Shown here piece after piece: positions 24,401 to 36,608 of a DNA stretch of 58,053 nucleotides. Under the pieces are notes generated by a model. The model did no database searches. It worked only from the letters and a program-made list of their open reading frames with translations, and was not told the DNA's origin. Numbering within the stretch: the first letter of the stretch is position 1; each line of letters begins with the position of its first letter. The position numbers and the translations under genes were made by a program. Source of the DNA: Acanthaster planci (taxonomy: Eukaryota; Echinodermata; Asteroidea; Valvatida; Acanthasteridae); the NCBI RefSeq assembly GCF_001949145.1, contig NW_019091471.1:739585-797637 (forward strand). The letters run 5' to 3'.

Positions 24401-27400
24401 TTTCAGCCACAGAGCCACATGAAGACTATGTATGTATCTAAGGTAAAGCAGTTAACTATGTGAACCAGTGACTGCTAGCTGCAACCTACTGTACATATAA
24501 GCCACTCTCTCTGCCTACAACAATAGTCCACTTGTATGCACAGACGAAGTGTACCCATGGAACAACCCACAGTCATACGTGTACATATAGACATGTGGGA
24601 CCGTACTCTTGGTTGAGTTGATACAGGCTAGACTTTTAATTGGCCATATTCAGCACCTCTGTTTTGGGCAAGGGCCATGTGGTATGTGCTTTTTACACAT
24701 TGGTGGGCTTAACCAAAAGGTTTTCTGTTTCATCTGACATTTAAGATATTCCTCATTCATAAAGTCTTTGATGTTTCAAGTTAATTAACTCTACAGACAT
24801 TCTAATCAAAACCAATGTAGCCTCCACAACTCACAGCTGAATACATGTAGGATACAAGAAGGGATAACCAGCTGTATGTTAATAAGTGCATGCATATGTA
24901 TGTGTACGTTGTATGTATACATTGTGTATATATACATCACATGCGGCAGTAAAAATCATTTTCTACAGTAGTGTACATGGGGTATCCCAAGCCTCTTGTG
25001 TAGTAAAATTTATTGTTACTGGTAATCTATTCATGCGCTGTTGGAGCAAAGCAACAAGGCACTTTTAATGGGCATTTTTTAAAAAGATTGTTTGGCTGGT
25101 ATCTTTCTTGAGCCTGTTATATAACACTCGGTTGGCAATGGCAAAATTCAAAACCAGTTAACTTCCTCTGAATCTCTGTGAAATAATGATGGTTGCCAAA
25201 ATTACAGCAATATTGGTGTTTGCTGTTGAAATGTACTGGGGAGGGTTTTGACGTAAAGCTTGAATAATCGAAGGATTGATAGGCGTGGCAAGAAAAATTA
25301 TCAAAATGCCTTTTCACTATGTTCACATACGCTGTGAGTTTGTACAAGTTGCAGGCTAATTCTTGTGAAGTTGCAAGCTTCCACTGAGCAACATACATGT
25401 ACGGTACATCATTTTGTGCATGTGCTTTGAATTAATGCCTGAAATCTACATGTACATATATAATACAATACATACAATAAAAGTTGCTACTTACAGGGTC
25501 ATGAAATCAGAGATTGTTGAGGAAGGGTGAGATTTGTCGGAACTTTTCCTGATTTTAGGATTTTTGAAACAATCTCTTTCAAAATGCGGAAAATCATGAG
25601 TTTGTCATTAAGGTGCTTAAACGTACATGTATAAAGTTGATATAGATGGCAGAACACAAGAAATGGGTAATTTAAGTGGTGCGTGCAGGCATATGCAACT
25701 GTAAAACGTAGGCCCTATGCTGCTGTTCATTATTATGATGGATATTTCCATTTCCTCCAATCTCACCCTTGTGAGGATGCAAGTTGCATTGGTCTCCTAA
25801 CATGGTACAGATGCATGCATGTACTCTAAAGTTATGTGTAAATTTGCTTTACATATTAGGCTAAAAAATTATGCTTTAAATAATTGTGAATTACCTCCAT
25901 AACAAGATTTGCTAGCCATGAAAAATGGATTGTTCATGTTTAAGTGACCATGGCTGTCTGTACAAGAACAACTGTACATAAACAGAGAGCTCTAGACCTG
26001 ATGATGTACGTTCACACTATCAGGAGCTTGCTGGCTTGCTGAACAAACCAAACGCTAACCCTGCATGCTTACTTTGTATTTATAACTCATTCACCAGCTC
26101 TTTCGCCAGGTCGCTGCAAGCTCACTGCTAGCTCACACTTATTTACATATTTGGAACCTTGCAACTACTAGTACAGTACATTGACCATATATTGCCAGCA
26201 AGCCTGCTAACCGTGCAGACAACTTCAGCTAGAGAGTAAGCTTGCCACAAGGTTGCAGCGATTTCTGTCAGGATATGAAAAGAGGGAAGAGTGGTGTACT
26301 GAGTAATTATTTATTTTTACTTCTCCACTAAGGAGTTGCTTGTCCCTGGTGACTCCTTTTTGGGTGGTCCCCTTCATTTTACAGTGTGTAGTTGCAATCA
26401 GAACCAATGTACACACCTACAGCATGCTTGAAGAGCCTTTATACACATCTCTTGGTAGTCTCTATCCTTTAACCGTAACAGTTCTGCTAAAATGTGGCTT
26501 GCAGTACTCAGTACTACAAAATACTAAGCAGTGGTCTGAGCCTGCAGAACCTACATGCAGTGCTACAAATGATGACTTCTGGCTGGGGCACCCCCCATTG
26601 TTACTTGTACAGAGAACAATCAAGTCATGCATGTGCCACAGCACTGTATGGTACATTGTCTTATCTGTTATATTTTATGGCTTCAGAGAACAATAAGGTC
26701 ATGTCCTCTTACAAGCACTGCACACTTCATTTTTACTATGGAGTAGTACTTTGTAGTATTTAGGGCTGTCAGGGTTTAGTACAAATTTACACATGGGTAA
26801 TTCCAGAAATTAGGGGTCCAAAAGTGTGACATTTTCACGTCCCTGTTACATCTGACATTTGTTATTTGACATGTAAATATCACCGGAGTTGATTTCAAAC
26901 TATTGGTATTTTGTTGGCAGGCAACTTGCATTAATTCATCACTCTTGGAAATTAGAAAATGTGTTCTAAACTTACAATATCATACGTCAGATGTGAAAGG
27001 GACACAAAAAAAACTGGACCTCTAATTTCTAGGATTACCCACATACGTATCAGCACGATCTTCCGATAGGTGCATGCCAAGACATCACATGCACATAATT
27101 TCCTAGATTGGGAACTATACTGAAAATTGTTGACTGGGCACAGTGCGCATATTGCATGATGTGAACAGTGAACTGCAACTGAAAAACTGAATCTAGGGAA
27201 GCTAAAAGCACTCCCTTAATTAGAGAATTGCTTATGAGGGAATCAAATTAAAGCAGGGAATTGAATCCAAAGAGTTCAATTTTAAATTCAGATCAGTTTA
27301 GTTGTGTTATTATAAAACATGCATGGACTGGCCAGATTTGCATACTCGTCCATCTGTGCCCCTTCCCACAGCCCTGTGAATGACCAGCGCAGGGTCCTGT

Positions 27401-30400
27401 TTCTCAAGGCTGAAGGCCAAGGGACAAGTAGGACACTCTTTTGGTCACTCATAGTACCTTTGGGCATGTAGACGTGCACGGTCCATATGCAGATATGTGT
27501 ATAATAGACTCGTCAGTAGACCAGAATTAGAAGCTATTAATTACACTGTTGTGGCACTGTGCCGGTGGCTAGATGGTATGTGTAATGCCTCTTCCACCAA
27601 TGGCGTGCCTTGATTTGCTAAAAATTCAGGCATACATTTAATGTAAAGAATGTGTGTGTGAGTTCAGTGCCAGAAATGGCATCTCCTCAGATTCATGTAC
27701 ATTCCACTTGTCTGTGGTGTTTGGTGACAACTAACTGATTTTTTGAATTTTTCAGTCTCTAACCATGGTTTCTCCCTCAAGACTTGCCTCTCTTTAACAT
27801 TCTGTTTTTGAGCTTTGGGATTCTGTTGTGAGCTTTGGTTTTAGGTTTTTGGCATTTATGCATTGTGTTCTTTCACATTTATCTGTTTTGTTTGGTTTCC
27901 ATTTTTTTTCCTTTGGGGTGTTCTGGTTTATGAAGTCTTAAAATAATGCACTGTTAACAGAAATTGGAAAAAAGTATAATCTGTGCGTAAGAAGTGCTTG
28001 AAAGTTACAGATAACTGTAGCAGTCTGTGGGTTGCATGGGCATTTGAACTGTGATCTCTAAGAACCTGTGGAGGTCTTGATTGCTTGCAGTCTCTGTGCT
28101 GACACAAGATTTTCATTTACGTCGGTGCAGAACTATCCCATGAACTGTAAGAATGAGCGCAGCATGCTGGCAGCCAGCGGCAGATTTGTGACGACGGAGT
28201 TTGAGCCATGCTTTGACGCTGCCGACTTCATTCGGGCCGGCAGAGACATATTTTGCCAGCGGAGTCAGGTGAGCCTTTTAAAAAAAACCAAACTTCTTGG
28301 CAAAACAATTTGCCAGTTAGTGTGCATACATCGGGAGGTCGGTTCACAACTGGACACAAAGGCAAACACATACGCAAACTTGAAATTTTCAACACTGACA
28401 TAAACCTAGAGGTCAGGCAGAATATCCACTAACCTCCTAGAATTGATGGGATGTTTCACTCGCACTTTTCCAATTTTCTTATTTTGGTTTACATGTATAA
28501 AACAATCTGCACTAGTATCATCCCAGTCAAAGTGTTAGTCATGTGTGAGGATATCTTGGTTCAGTACATGTTACAAATTGTTCTCAACTTTCCTAAAGAA
28601 ATCTTGTGACCACGTGGCATGCGTTCATGTTCATAAGTTTTAATAAGTTTCGAACATGTGTGTAAGTTTCAGCTCCCACCACATGTTCAATCTGCACTGT
28701 GAGATTCTTGTGAAGGTCTTTCATTCAAAAAGTGGCTCTGATGACGTGGTTTATTTTGCTAGCTTGGATCAAATTATGTCCCATTGTGGGATAAATCCTG
28801 TTAAGGTCATGTGCATGTTGATATGAAATCATGTCTGAAGTGAATGTGTAACACCTGCTTTCAAAATTATTGTATTAAATGTCATAAAGTTTTCAAGTTG
28901 TACCACATACCACTATGACATCATCATGGCGTCTTTTTTAAAAGCATTCTCTGCACTTTTACTACCTACCCAGCAATTTTGGATGGTGATTGAATTGTTG
29001 TCTTCTTCACCTGTTATTGATTTAAAAACCTTTTACAAAGTCCAGGTGATTTGGCAATGAAACATACTCCTTACAATGGGGACTTTGTATTGAAACATGC
29101 AGTAGACTTGTGGAACACTGCCTTAAAAATACATGCAAGTGTAAATGAGTAGATCTGTTTAAGGAGTCTTGAAGTTACTGGTGCCTAAATGGAATAGCAT
29201 ATTTCTAAGGAAAACAAACAAGGAGATAATTTCATTTCCACTCTTATCTTCCAATTATTGATCTGCAAATGGTGTGGGAAGTTGAGGCTGATGCAGCAGG
29301 TGCTTGGGATTTATTTGAGGACTTGCTTCATTATTTTTTAAATGCTCTTTGCAAATGATCCGTTTAATCAAGAAATGTCATGATATGTTTCATGTGTGTT
29401 CATGACTTAATCATTGTAATCCTTTACATTATTTTTTATATTCAACCTGCACAGAAGGATGAAAACACAATTTGTCGTGCAAATTTGCTACTACCGGTAT
29501 ATATAAAAAGTTAGTAATCCCCATTTCAGACAGGTTCAGTTGGGCCCCATTTCAGACAGGTTTAGGGTCAGGCTGAACCAAGAGCAATTTGGGTCTACCC
29601 AATTAAAATTTTGGTTTCAGACAGACGAACTTAACCACACCCTGCCGTGGATTCCGGATCCAGACATGTATGCTTTATATGCTTGGCTGGGGTCTTCGAA
29701 CTCGCACAAAGGGAACAGGGCCTTGTAACAAAAGACTGTACTAGGAACAAAAGACCAGGCTGCTGGGAATTACCAAAATTTTTCACTCTCAAAAGTGGTG
29801 ATAATCCAGCCTTGTTTTGAAATTGGCCCCTATTGAAAAGAGGTCAGCAGCACACTGAGCCAGGTTTGTGAACAAAAGAAAGTTACATAATACTGCACAA
29901 TCTGGGCTCTTTTCACAAGGCTGCAGGCCTGGCTGAAATACTCCGGCAAAAAAATTTGTCTGTCAGGCTAGAGTGGACACCAGACAGCCTTTTATGTGTT
30001 CATAAGAGTCCAGTAAATGAAGATAAAAAATGATAAATATCCCGGCCCACCATCATCAACATCTTGCCCCGGCAGGAAGTTGTTAATATATATTTGCATT
30101 GGGTTCAGCCCATGAAAAGAGCAGCATCTGAAACCCACTCTGGTGTCGTTCCAAGCACCTCAAAGTGTCGATCTTTCGCCTGCTAGCACACCTGGTCGCT
30201 CCTAATTGTTTCAAATGTTGATCTTTTGCCGCAGCTTGCTTTGGCGCAACTCTAGAACGCGTCTGAAATGGGTGTAACAGGAAGCACTTTGTTACAGATG
30301 ATAAAAACAAACTTCAATTTGAAATGTGATGTTCAGATAACAACCTTCCATTTCAAACTGAACTCTCCATTCCAAACTCGAATACTTTTAACCCAAACTC

Positions 30401-33400
30401 TAAGCCTACATCCTGGACATTTATGTTAAATTGGCCAAATATGCAGAACCTTCCGGTGCATGGAGTTGATACACTGGGGAATCAATTTTGTCTAATTATG
30501 TAATTAAAAAATTTTTTTCGGCCAACTGCAAAAACCTCCTGTCAATTTGTACCTCTGTGGATGCTGAACAGCCTAGTTTAGTCACCTTTAACACGGGGAC
30601 TTCCCCTGAGCTGAGTAATTCTTTTCCAGAGCCAGCCTCCAGCCAAGTCCCATAGGGATTGTATGTAAATATCTCAGCCACGTGCTGATAAGGGATTATT
30701 GACAAAGCCTGGGCAAGCCTAGGTGTGTCTTGTATCAATGGTCGGTCTCTCTGATGTGTCTCTGAGCTGTCTGAGTAGTTTCACTGTGTTGGGGGGGTTG
30801 TCAAATTTTTGTTGACTGTGGTGGGACCCCCCTTTGGAAAAAGGGTACAGTGACCATACTCGGACCTTTTCTTGTGCAGGTTTTTTTATTTGTAGGCACT
30901 TGGGGACACCCTCTGATCAATTTAAATACCAGTAGAAGGGAATGTGGATTTGGGAAGAGGGTTATAATGTAGTGATCTCAAATGTATCACCTTGGAGCAA
31001 TGAGCATAAAAAAATAGGCCCTTTGCAGCGGAAGGTTTTTAATTAAGCTTTTGCCCAGTAATATTTTAAAACTAGTTTAAAGTTGAAGAGTATCTTGTTT
31101 CTCTTTTACTGATGTGTTGCACATGTTGGGACAAGGGACTTTTGGCCACAGGCCAAAATCCCCAAGATGATAAGATGAATGCCCAAATAAGACTAGAGCA
31201 AGGTAAATAATCTCAGTGAACATCAGATCTCAGAAGGTACGTATGTAGAACTCCAAAGATATGTAATACAAAACTGCTGCAAACTGCTTGCTGACTACAA
31301 TGACCTAAAATACAAATCTCAAAATATGAAGGGCCTGACAATTCGATCCTAGCAGAATCTTTCTCAAAGGCAAAATCTTTCTCAAAGGTGAAATGACCAA
31401 AAGGTAGAACTGACTTTTTTAATTGAACTGACAGAGGGGCTTATTTGTTGGATCACAGGTTACCAATCTGATGGGGATCGAATGGCTGCAGCGCCACCTC
31501 GGCAGTGAGTACACCATCCACCAACTTTCCTTTGATGATCCCAACCCGATGCATATCGACGCTACGTTCAACATCATTGGGCCCGGCCTGGTGGTGGTCA
31601 ACCCTGAACGGCCGTGCCACCAGCTGAACATGTTCAAAAGGGCTGGCTGGGACATTGTGACTGCACCTAAGCCCTGTATTCCCGATGGTGAGTAATGCAC
31701 CTGACCCATCCCTTCCTTGAAGCGCAGCCTTCCCACTGGAACGGTGGAGGGTACTGAGTGCTGGCCTATCCCAGGCCCAGTCAGTTAAAGTAATGCACAC
31801 AGTCTTTACCGTACTGCCAGTGGTCACAGTCTCACAGACGGAAAAGAGAAATGTGTGCTAAAATGTTATGTGCCATTTAATGCACTCAGTGTCCTTCGAG
31901 CCATTCACGGAGGTAGAATAAGATCCTGCTAAGTACAAATCTCTCTTCTAGCTGTTACAGGTCTGCATACATGTATAAATGTGATGTAGCACAGAATATT
32001 TGCAATATGAATCTAAGGTTTTTCTGCATTGGCACTAATGCCACATTTCATAGAAATCAGGCTTGATTTGTCAGGAGTTTTCCTGATTTAGGCTTTTTTT
32101 TGTCTGGACTTCTAAACAATCTCTTTTAAAATCGGGCAAATCCTTAGTATACAGAACACAAGAAATAGGTGTTTTAAGGGGTGCCTTCAGGCACCACAAA
32201 TGTGCATGTATACCAGAGAACCTATGTTGCTGTGGGCCCTCAAAACAATTATATTGCAATTATTTCATGGATATTTCATTATCCTCAAGTCTAATCCCCA
32301 GAAATGCACATATGAAACAAAATTGCCTTCATGTACCTCAAACAAACTCGAATCAAACTTGAAAGTGGCAAAAAGGGCACATTCTCTAATGAAATATTTT
32401 GGGCCGAAAATATCATACGTCTACAAAAGGCAAGACTTAGCGGCCAACTTTTAAGGATGTATAGAGTCTAATGCCACACATACCTTTCTACAGGGGTCAT
32501 CTGAACAGTACTGGTACATGTACTTGCACGATTTAAATTCAACGCATGGTCTGCCTCCATACGTGTAGACATCACAGATTTTGGGCATGCGTGCAAAACA
32601 AATGGGGGATTAGCATGTTTAAATGTCAACTAGAGAGTGGAGATTCTCAGTGTTTCCACCCACCAGCCATGCCCCTGTATGCACTTACACTTCTGCGGGG
32701 TCAGCCAATCCTCTGAGGATGGTTTTGTGGATATTCCATTCATCTGGACTTCAAAATCTCTTAAAATCTGGCAAATTCTTCGTATACAAAACACAAGAAA
32801 TGGGTTTTTAAGGAGTGACTTTAGGCAAGCACAAGTGTGCATGTACACGTATACCAGAGAACCTTTGTTGCAGTTTTCTTGTTCGCTTGATGTTTTCACC
32901 CACCAAAGCAGGAGTGAAATTAGTGGAAAATGCAATATCCACAAAATAATCCTCGGAGGATTGGCGGACCCCACAGAAGTGTAAGGTCTGTGGTATACAT
33001 TTGTGTTTGCCTAAAGGCATTCCTTAACATATGTGTGTTCCATATCAAATGTAGTACTTAAAAACACCGTAAAGGGACTTTCTAGATTCAGAGATAGAAT
33101 TCTGACATTAAAAAAATTCTGATCAAAAATTCTGAAATCAGAGAAAAACCTGACAAATCTCACCCTGACGAAGTGAATGGATGTATTTCAAAATAAATAC
33201 ACACTAGTACATATTTTTATCTTTAATTAAAAGAAATTTAACCCTCCTTTGATTTGAAATGTCAAATTCCTTCATGTACTCAATTCAGTTGTGTACAGTG
33301 CTAGAATGGGCAGGTTTAACATAAATATATGTTTCCCATCGTTTGCAGACCATCCCCTGTGGATGTCCTCCAAGTGGTTGTCCATGAATGTCTTGATGCT

Positions 33401-33575
33401 GGACCCCAAACGAGTTGTGGTGGACAAGAGCGAGGGGCCAACCCAGCAGATGTTTGAGCGTCTGGGCATCAAGTGCATCCGTGTCTCCATCCGCTTTGCC
33501 AACTCGCTGGGTGGTGGCTTCCACTGCTGGACAAGTGACGTACGCCGGCGGGGGACCCTGGAGTCATACTTCTGA
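18400..33575 (+). CDS. GATM: Glycine amidinotransferase, mitochondrial (AGAT)
   Basis: L-arginine:glycine amidinotransferase moves the amidino group of arginine to glycine, giving guanidinoacetate and ornithine, the first step of creatine synthesis; the vertebrate enzyme is mitochondrial. Coding exons 18400-18465, 22009-22239, 23293-23488, 24115-24305, 28131-28268, 31459-31687 and 33349-33575 have canonical GT-AG junctions with matching phases (0,0,1,0,0,1) and encode 425 residues (human 423). The first 55 or so residues are rich in Arg and Ser and almost free of acidic residues, ending in LRSYSSS, as for a mitochondrial presequence. The catalytic triad is Asp257 (EPCFDAADF), His306 (NPMHIDA) and Cys410 ([10 protein letters not shown]), each at the human number plus 3. 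The Cys three residues after the catalytic one in human is Ser here. Frame is intact throughout. Intron 1 holds a dead LINE; the gene is tail to tail with TMEM161. Confidence 0.97.
18800..21800 (+). mobile_element. Dead non-LTR retrotransposon (LINE) in GATM intron 1
   Basis: Fragments in order give a LINE: APE endonuclease (18845-19280; [29 protein letters not shown]), linker (19336-19779; [24 protein letters not shown]), then reverse transcriptase pieces (about 19930-21120; [69 protein letters not shown]). The 3' end near 21760-21800 has ttcagccctcgggctgtaaa and aataaa. Many frameshifts and stops. The endonuclease SDH motif is S-D-L (codon at 19271-19273), and the reverse transcriptase YVDD box reads Y-V-N-N (20576-20587). 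It lies in the same orientation as GATM. Clade (CR1/Jockey group) is uncertain. Confidence 0.85.
22009..22239 (+). CDS. GATM: GATM coding exon 2 (residues 23-99)
   Basis: Carries the rest of the presequence and the start of the catalytic domain, [20 protein letters not shown], nearly identical to the vertebrate sequence. Acceptor cacttccag, donor gttaag/gtatga, phases 0 and 0. Confidence 0.95.
23293..23488 (+). CDS. GATM: GATM coding exon 3
   Basis: Contains [20 protein letters not shown] and [13 protein letters not shown]. Acceptor acccacacag, donor cactg/gtgaga, ending in phase 1. Confidence 0.95.
24115..24305 (+). CDS. GATM: GATM coding exon 4 (to residue 228)
   Basis: Contains [20 protein letters not shown] and [16 protein letters not shown], part of the substrate-binding beta-propeller. 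Acceptor acaaacag; donor gatatg/gtactt fits phase 0 and the next exon, though the donor is weaker than the others. Confidence 0.93.
25500..25800. repeat. Interspersed repeat in GATM intron 4 (family with 32040, 32730, 33090)
   Basis: Shares words with stretches in later GATM introns: gatttgtc.gga..tttcctgattt, aacaatctcttt.aaaat, agaacacaagaaat.ggt and tgatggatatttcc..tcctc. Non-coding and class unknown. Confidence 0.6.
26795..27040. mobile_element. MITE-like element with about 60-bp terminal inverted repeats
   Basis: GGGTAATTCCAGAAATTAGG at the left end pairs with the complement of the right end (cctctaatttctaggattaccc, few mismatches), and the pairing continues through gtccctgttacatctgac / gtcagatgtgaaagggac. 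No ORF. Lies in GATM intron 4. No clear target duplication. Confidence 0.8.
28131..28268 (+). CDS. GATM: GATM coding exon 5 (residues 229-274, catalytic Asp257)
   Basis: Reads [19 protein letters not shown] and then [18 protein letters not shown]. Asp257 in EPCFDAADF corresponds to the human catalytic Asp254. Acceptor gtcggtgcag, donor agtcag/gtgagc, phases 0 and 0. Confidence 0.96.
29650..30085. repeat. Interspersed repeat, copy 2 of 2
   Basis: Same element as at 13493-14035, same orientation, shorter by an internal deletion of about 80 bp. It lies in GATM intron 5. Confidence 0.8.
31459..31687 (+). CDS. GATM: GATM coding exon 6 (catalytic His306)
   Basis: Contains [32 protein letters not shown] and [16 protein letters not shown]. 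His306 in NPMHIDA corresponds to human His303. Acceptor ggatcacag, donor cgatg/gtgagt, phases 0 and 1. Confidence 0.97.
32040..32300. repeat. Interspersed repeat in GATM intron 6
   Basis: Contains gatttgtcaggagttttcc, aaacaatctcttttaaaatc, acagaacacaagaaataggt and accagagaacctatgttgc, which recur with changes at 25500-25800 and 32730-32880. Confidence 0.65.
32684..32985. mobile_element. MITE-like element with about 50-bp terminal inverted repeats
   Basis: CTTACACTTCTGCGGGGTCA at the left end pairs with the complement of ccccacagaagtgtaag at the right end, continuing through gccaatcctctgaggat / atcctcggaggattggc and tttgtggatatt / aatatccacaaaat. The interior carries a copy of the repeat family at 25500 and 32040, so either that repeat derives from this element or was captured by it. 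Lies in GATM intron 6. Confidence 0.85.
33349..33575 (+). CDS. GATM: GATM coding exon 7 (catalytic Cys410, stop)
   Basis: Contains [20 protein letters not shown] and [19 protein letters not shown], ending LESYF and TGA at 33573-33575. Cys410 is the nucleophile equivalent to human Cys407. Acceptor catcgtttgcag, entering in phase 1. Confidence 0.97.
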
Positions 33576-34047
33576 GTTCTATAATGCCATTTGTTTTGTT
33601 GATTTCGGAATGCAAAATTGAGCTTTTTGCATCTTTATCATTTATATATTGGATGTTGCTTTCCTATTCGCATAATTTTAGACGGTGTAACTTTGGGTAG
33701 GAGGGTAAAATTGCTGTCTGGAGAGGCAAGCTGATATATCAGTCATCTTCATTAGAAAATAATGTTTCCAGCTGTGGATAATGTGCCTTTCATAAAAACT
33801 AACAACACGGTACCTATATTTCCTTCTCTTTATAATCAAACAGCAGACCTGTGTACAGAAACATGTGCATGTAATTTCTTTTCTAGGCAAAATAAGAAAA
33901 ATGTTGATTTGCAAATGAATGATTTGCATATACTGGTACGTGTACTGTCAGTCTTTAGACACAAATGTGATCATTGTGGCATTGTGTACAGTGGCATACA
34001 AACGTGTTCATGAAACTCTGACAAAAGCAAACACCATAATTTTCGAA

Positions 34048-34053
34048 AATAAA
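34048..34053 (+). terminator. Candidate GATM polyadenylation signal
   Basis: First AATAAA after the GATM stop codon, about 470 bp downstream, which would give a 3' UTR of roughly 500 bp. Inferred from the hexamer only. Confidence 0.45.
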
Positions 34054-35864
34054 GTTACAGTGTAAGAGTAGTTATCAGGAAAAGGACTCTACCCAAAAAG
34101 TAAACTCATTCCAGGGAGCAACCTTGAAATGAGAGCAAAGTGCTGATACAGTTTACTTCTTGTTGGGATGATGGGATGCTTCTGGGTGTTTGGCTTTGCT
34201 GTTTTTCCTTTGGTGCATGTACACGTATAAAAAGATATGATTATTATATATGGTTTAGTGGACACTCTGTTTATGCTGTTTGTGCATCGTGGCTCAGAGG
34301 CCAAATTGCAGGTGGGGTGCAAAAGGGAAAAGTATGACAATTACACTTTAATATATACAAATTAATCAATTTTCAATTAATCTTTCCCCAATGATTCCTG
34401 ATTGGAAGTTCAATTTGGTTATACATGTATTATGTCGGTTTTACTGCACACCATTTGTACAGATACATGTACATTGTATTCATAATTCGGTACCCAATTC
34501 TCTTGATAAAAGTCAAACAAAATTATGGGCGTGTACATGTACATGTCACTCAAGAAGATGCTGTCAGTTATAGTTTGTTCATTTTATCTTACATTAAAAA
34601 AATAACTCTCATCATATAAGATAATTTGTGATGCTTTTCAATGCTGCATGACCTACTGGGTTTGCCAGTTTTTTTATTAAAGAAACCTGTTTTGTTACAA
34701 GTTTTGAAAATGCATCTTTAAAATGAAACATGTATTTCTTAAATTGTATCTTAGCTTGTGTAAACATTAAAATAAAGCTGCTTAGTGGGACAGTGGGCAC
34801 TATAACATTAAAATTCTTGGAACTTTTCCGAGCTCATCTGTGAATAGTAATTAAGAAATAAGCATGCAGATAAGCATGCAGATGTGGCAGTCAGTTATGC
34901 ACGACATTTTCCCCTGGGCCCTTGCTGATACCATTGCATCACAGATGCTAACGTTTGCTGGAACTAATTGAAGTGCATGTGTTCTAGGAAGGCTGTAGCA
35001 AACAGATGATTCTCAGAAACGGCAAAATACAGTTAGGAGCACAACAATGTGGAGAAAAAAGTCAGGGAAAATGAGAAAGAAAAAAAGAAGGAAATTTCAA
35101 CCTAAATTATATGTACGTAGGAAATATTCTTTCAATGGCATTTATTGAATTTTTTCTTGTGAGTCTTCCATCAAACTGTGAAATTCTTATAAATATAAGA
35201 TATATACAAGGGTGAAAATGCATGTAAATCTTGATAAATGTCTGGTATGGCTAATGCCATGGACAAACGTATTAACAGCTGAAGGTTTCCAATTTTACAA
35301 AAGAGAAAACGATCTTAGCTGTTGGGCAGCTACCAAGCTTATGTTCTCTGCAGAAACAAATATTCCTGCACACTCAAGCCAAATAATCACAGCTAATAGG
35401 ATTCCACGCACAACAGCCCTTTCACACTGCATCTCTTAAATATACATGTACCATTGCAATGTATCTCAATACATGCATGTGAAACTGAACAAGCAGCACT
35501 GGCCAAATTCAATGAATGTGTCTCAAACCAGTCTGACAGACTGCAGAAAAAACAATACTGTCCAATAAAAGTACAAGGTCGAATGAGACATTTAGTCTAT
35601 GGCAAACTCAGTACAGTTGAGACCACTTACATGTAATAAGACCTTCACAAGGCCTACCAAGACAGCACAAGACCTCCAGTCTGAATTCAAGTTAAAAGCT
35701 ATTCAGATGAACTGCAACAAAAGCATTCCTTTGTGACTGGTCTTGTGCATGGTATTGACTACAACACTGACTCGGTATTACACTTGGTTCTGAAATTCCA
35801 GCTGGCCCAAAAAAAGTCATTTGAATGTAAAATGTACACGTCACTATGCACTGCAATTGAGGCT
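34054..35864. other. Intergenic, no gene seen
   Basis: AT-rich sequence between the 3' ends of GATM and TMEM161. Only short incidental open frames; nothing recognised. Confidence 0.45.
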
Positions 35865-36335
35865 GAGTTTGGGCGGTTTGCTCTCGTTTGTTCACGAACA
35901 GCTTGATTTGTTGTTTGTGGGTCGGCCACTTGAACGCTGGGAACGTACAACTGGTTATCGCTGGTAGTTAGTGCGAAGCAACGTGCAACATGGCGGCTTC
36001 GTGTACATGTAGGCTACGTTATGTGAGAATTTGGATAACTGGATAACTGGGCTGAATTATTTTCTGTTTAAACAGGAACATTCATTTCTGTCTTATGGAA
36101 AACAATTAATGTAAATTTTGCAAAACTTCTAATTGTCTCCGGCTTTGTAAAGCATCTGTGTATTTTTTACAGTTGTTCACAAATCAAAATCTCACGAGTT
36201 TTTCCGCGTGTTCCTGTAAACCCTGATGAGGAGGTGGTGTGTGATCCTGTTCCGGGAACAGTGTTCTTGAGTTGTATTCCCACCGTTCGAGCGTGAGAAC
36301 AAGAAACGCGTGACAGGAACAGGCCGCCGGAACTT
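35865..36335. mobile_element. MITE, copy 1 (about 470 bp, inverted ends)
   Basis: Starts GAGTTTGGGCGG and ends with a degraded complement (ggccgccggaact). The same element lies in the same orientation at 38424-38865: both contain acaactggttatcgctggta, aggaacattcatttc, aatctcacgagttttcc and ttcgagcgtgagaac. Both copies have a small internal palindrome near gttcc.ggaac. No ORF shared between the copies. Confidence 0.85.
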
Positions 36336-36360
36336 GACCTGAGAGTTAACCTGGCAATGG

Positions 36361-36608
36361 AAAATTCTCTTCATACTTCTTTTCCCAGGGAAATCAATTT
36401 CATTTCACACAAAACATGGAAAATCTTTTCTCACAGTGGGGAAAAACTTTCATGCAAGAAAAACATTACACGCCTTTTCACACCTCTTAACTCAAAAGGG
36501 AGAAGATTTTCATGCTTTTTCACACAAGTGGGAAAACATTTTCATACATTTTCACCCAAGTGGGAAAAAAAATTCTTATAAGTGGGAAAACATTTTCCCA
36601 CCATGTGA
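36361..36608. repeat. Degenerate repeat of gtgggaaaacattttca words
   Basis: Several imperfect copies of aagtgggaaaacattttca and cacacaagtgggaaa follow each other directly after MITE copy 1. Short open frames here are by-products. Confidence 0.6.
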
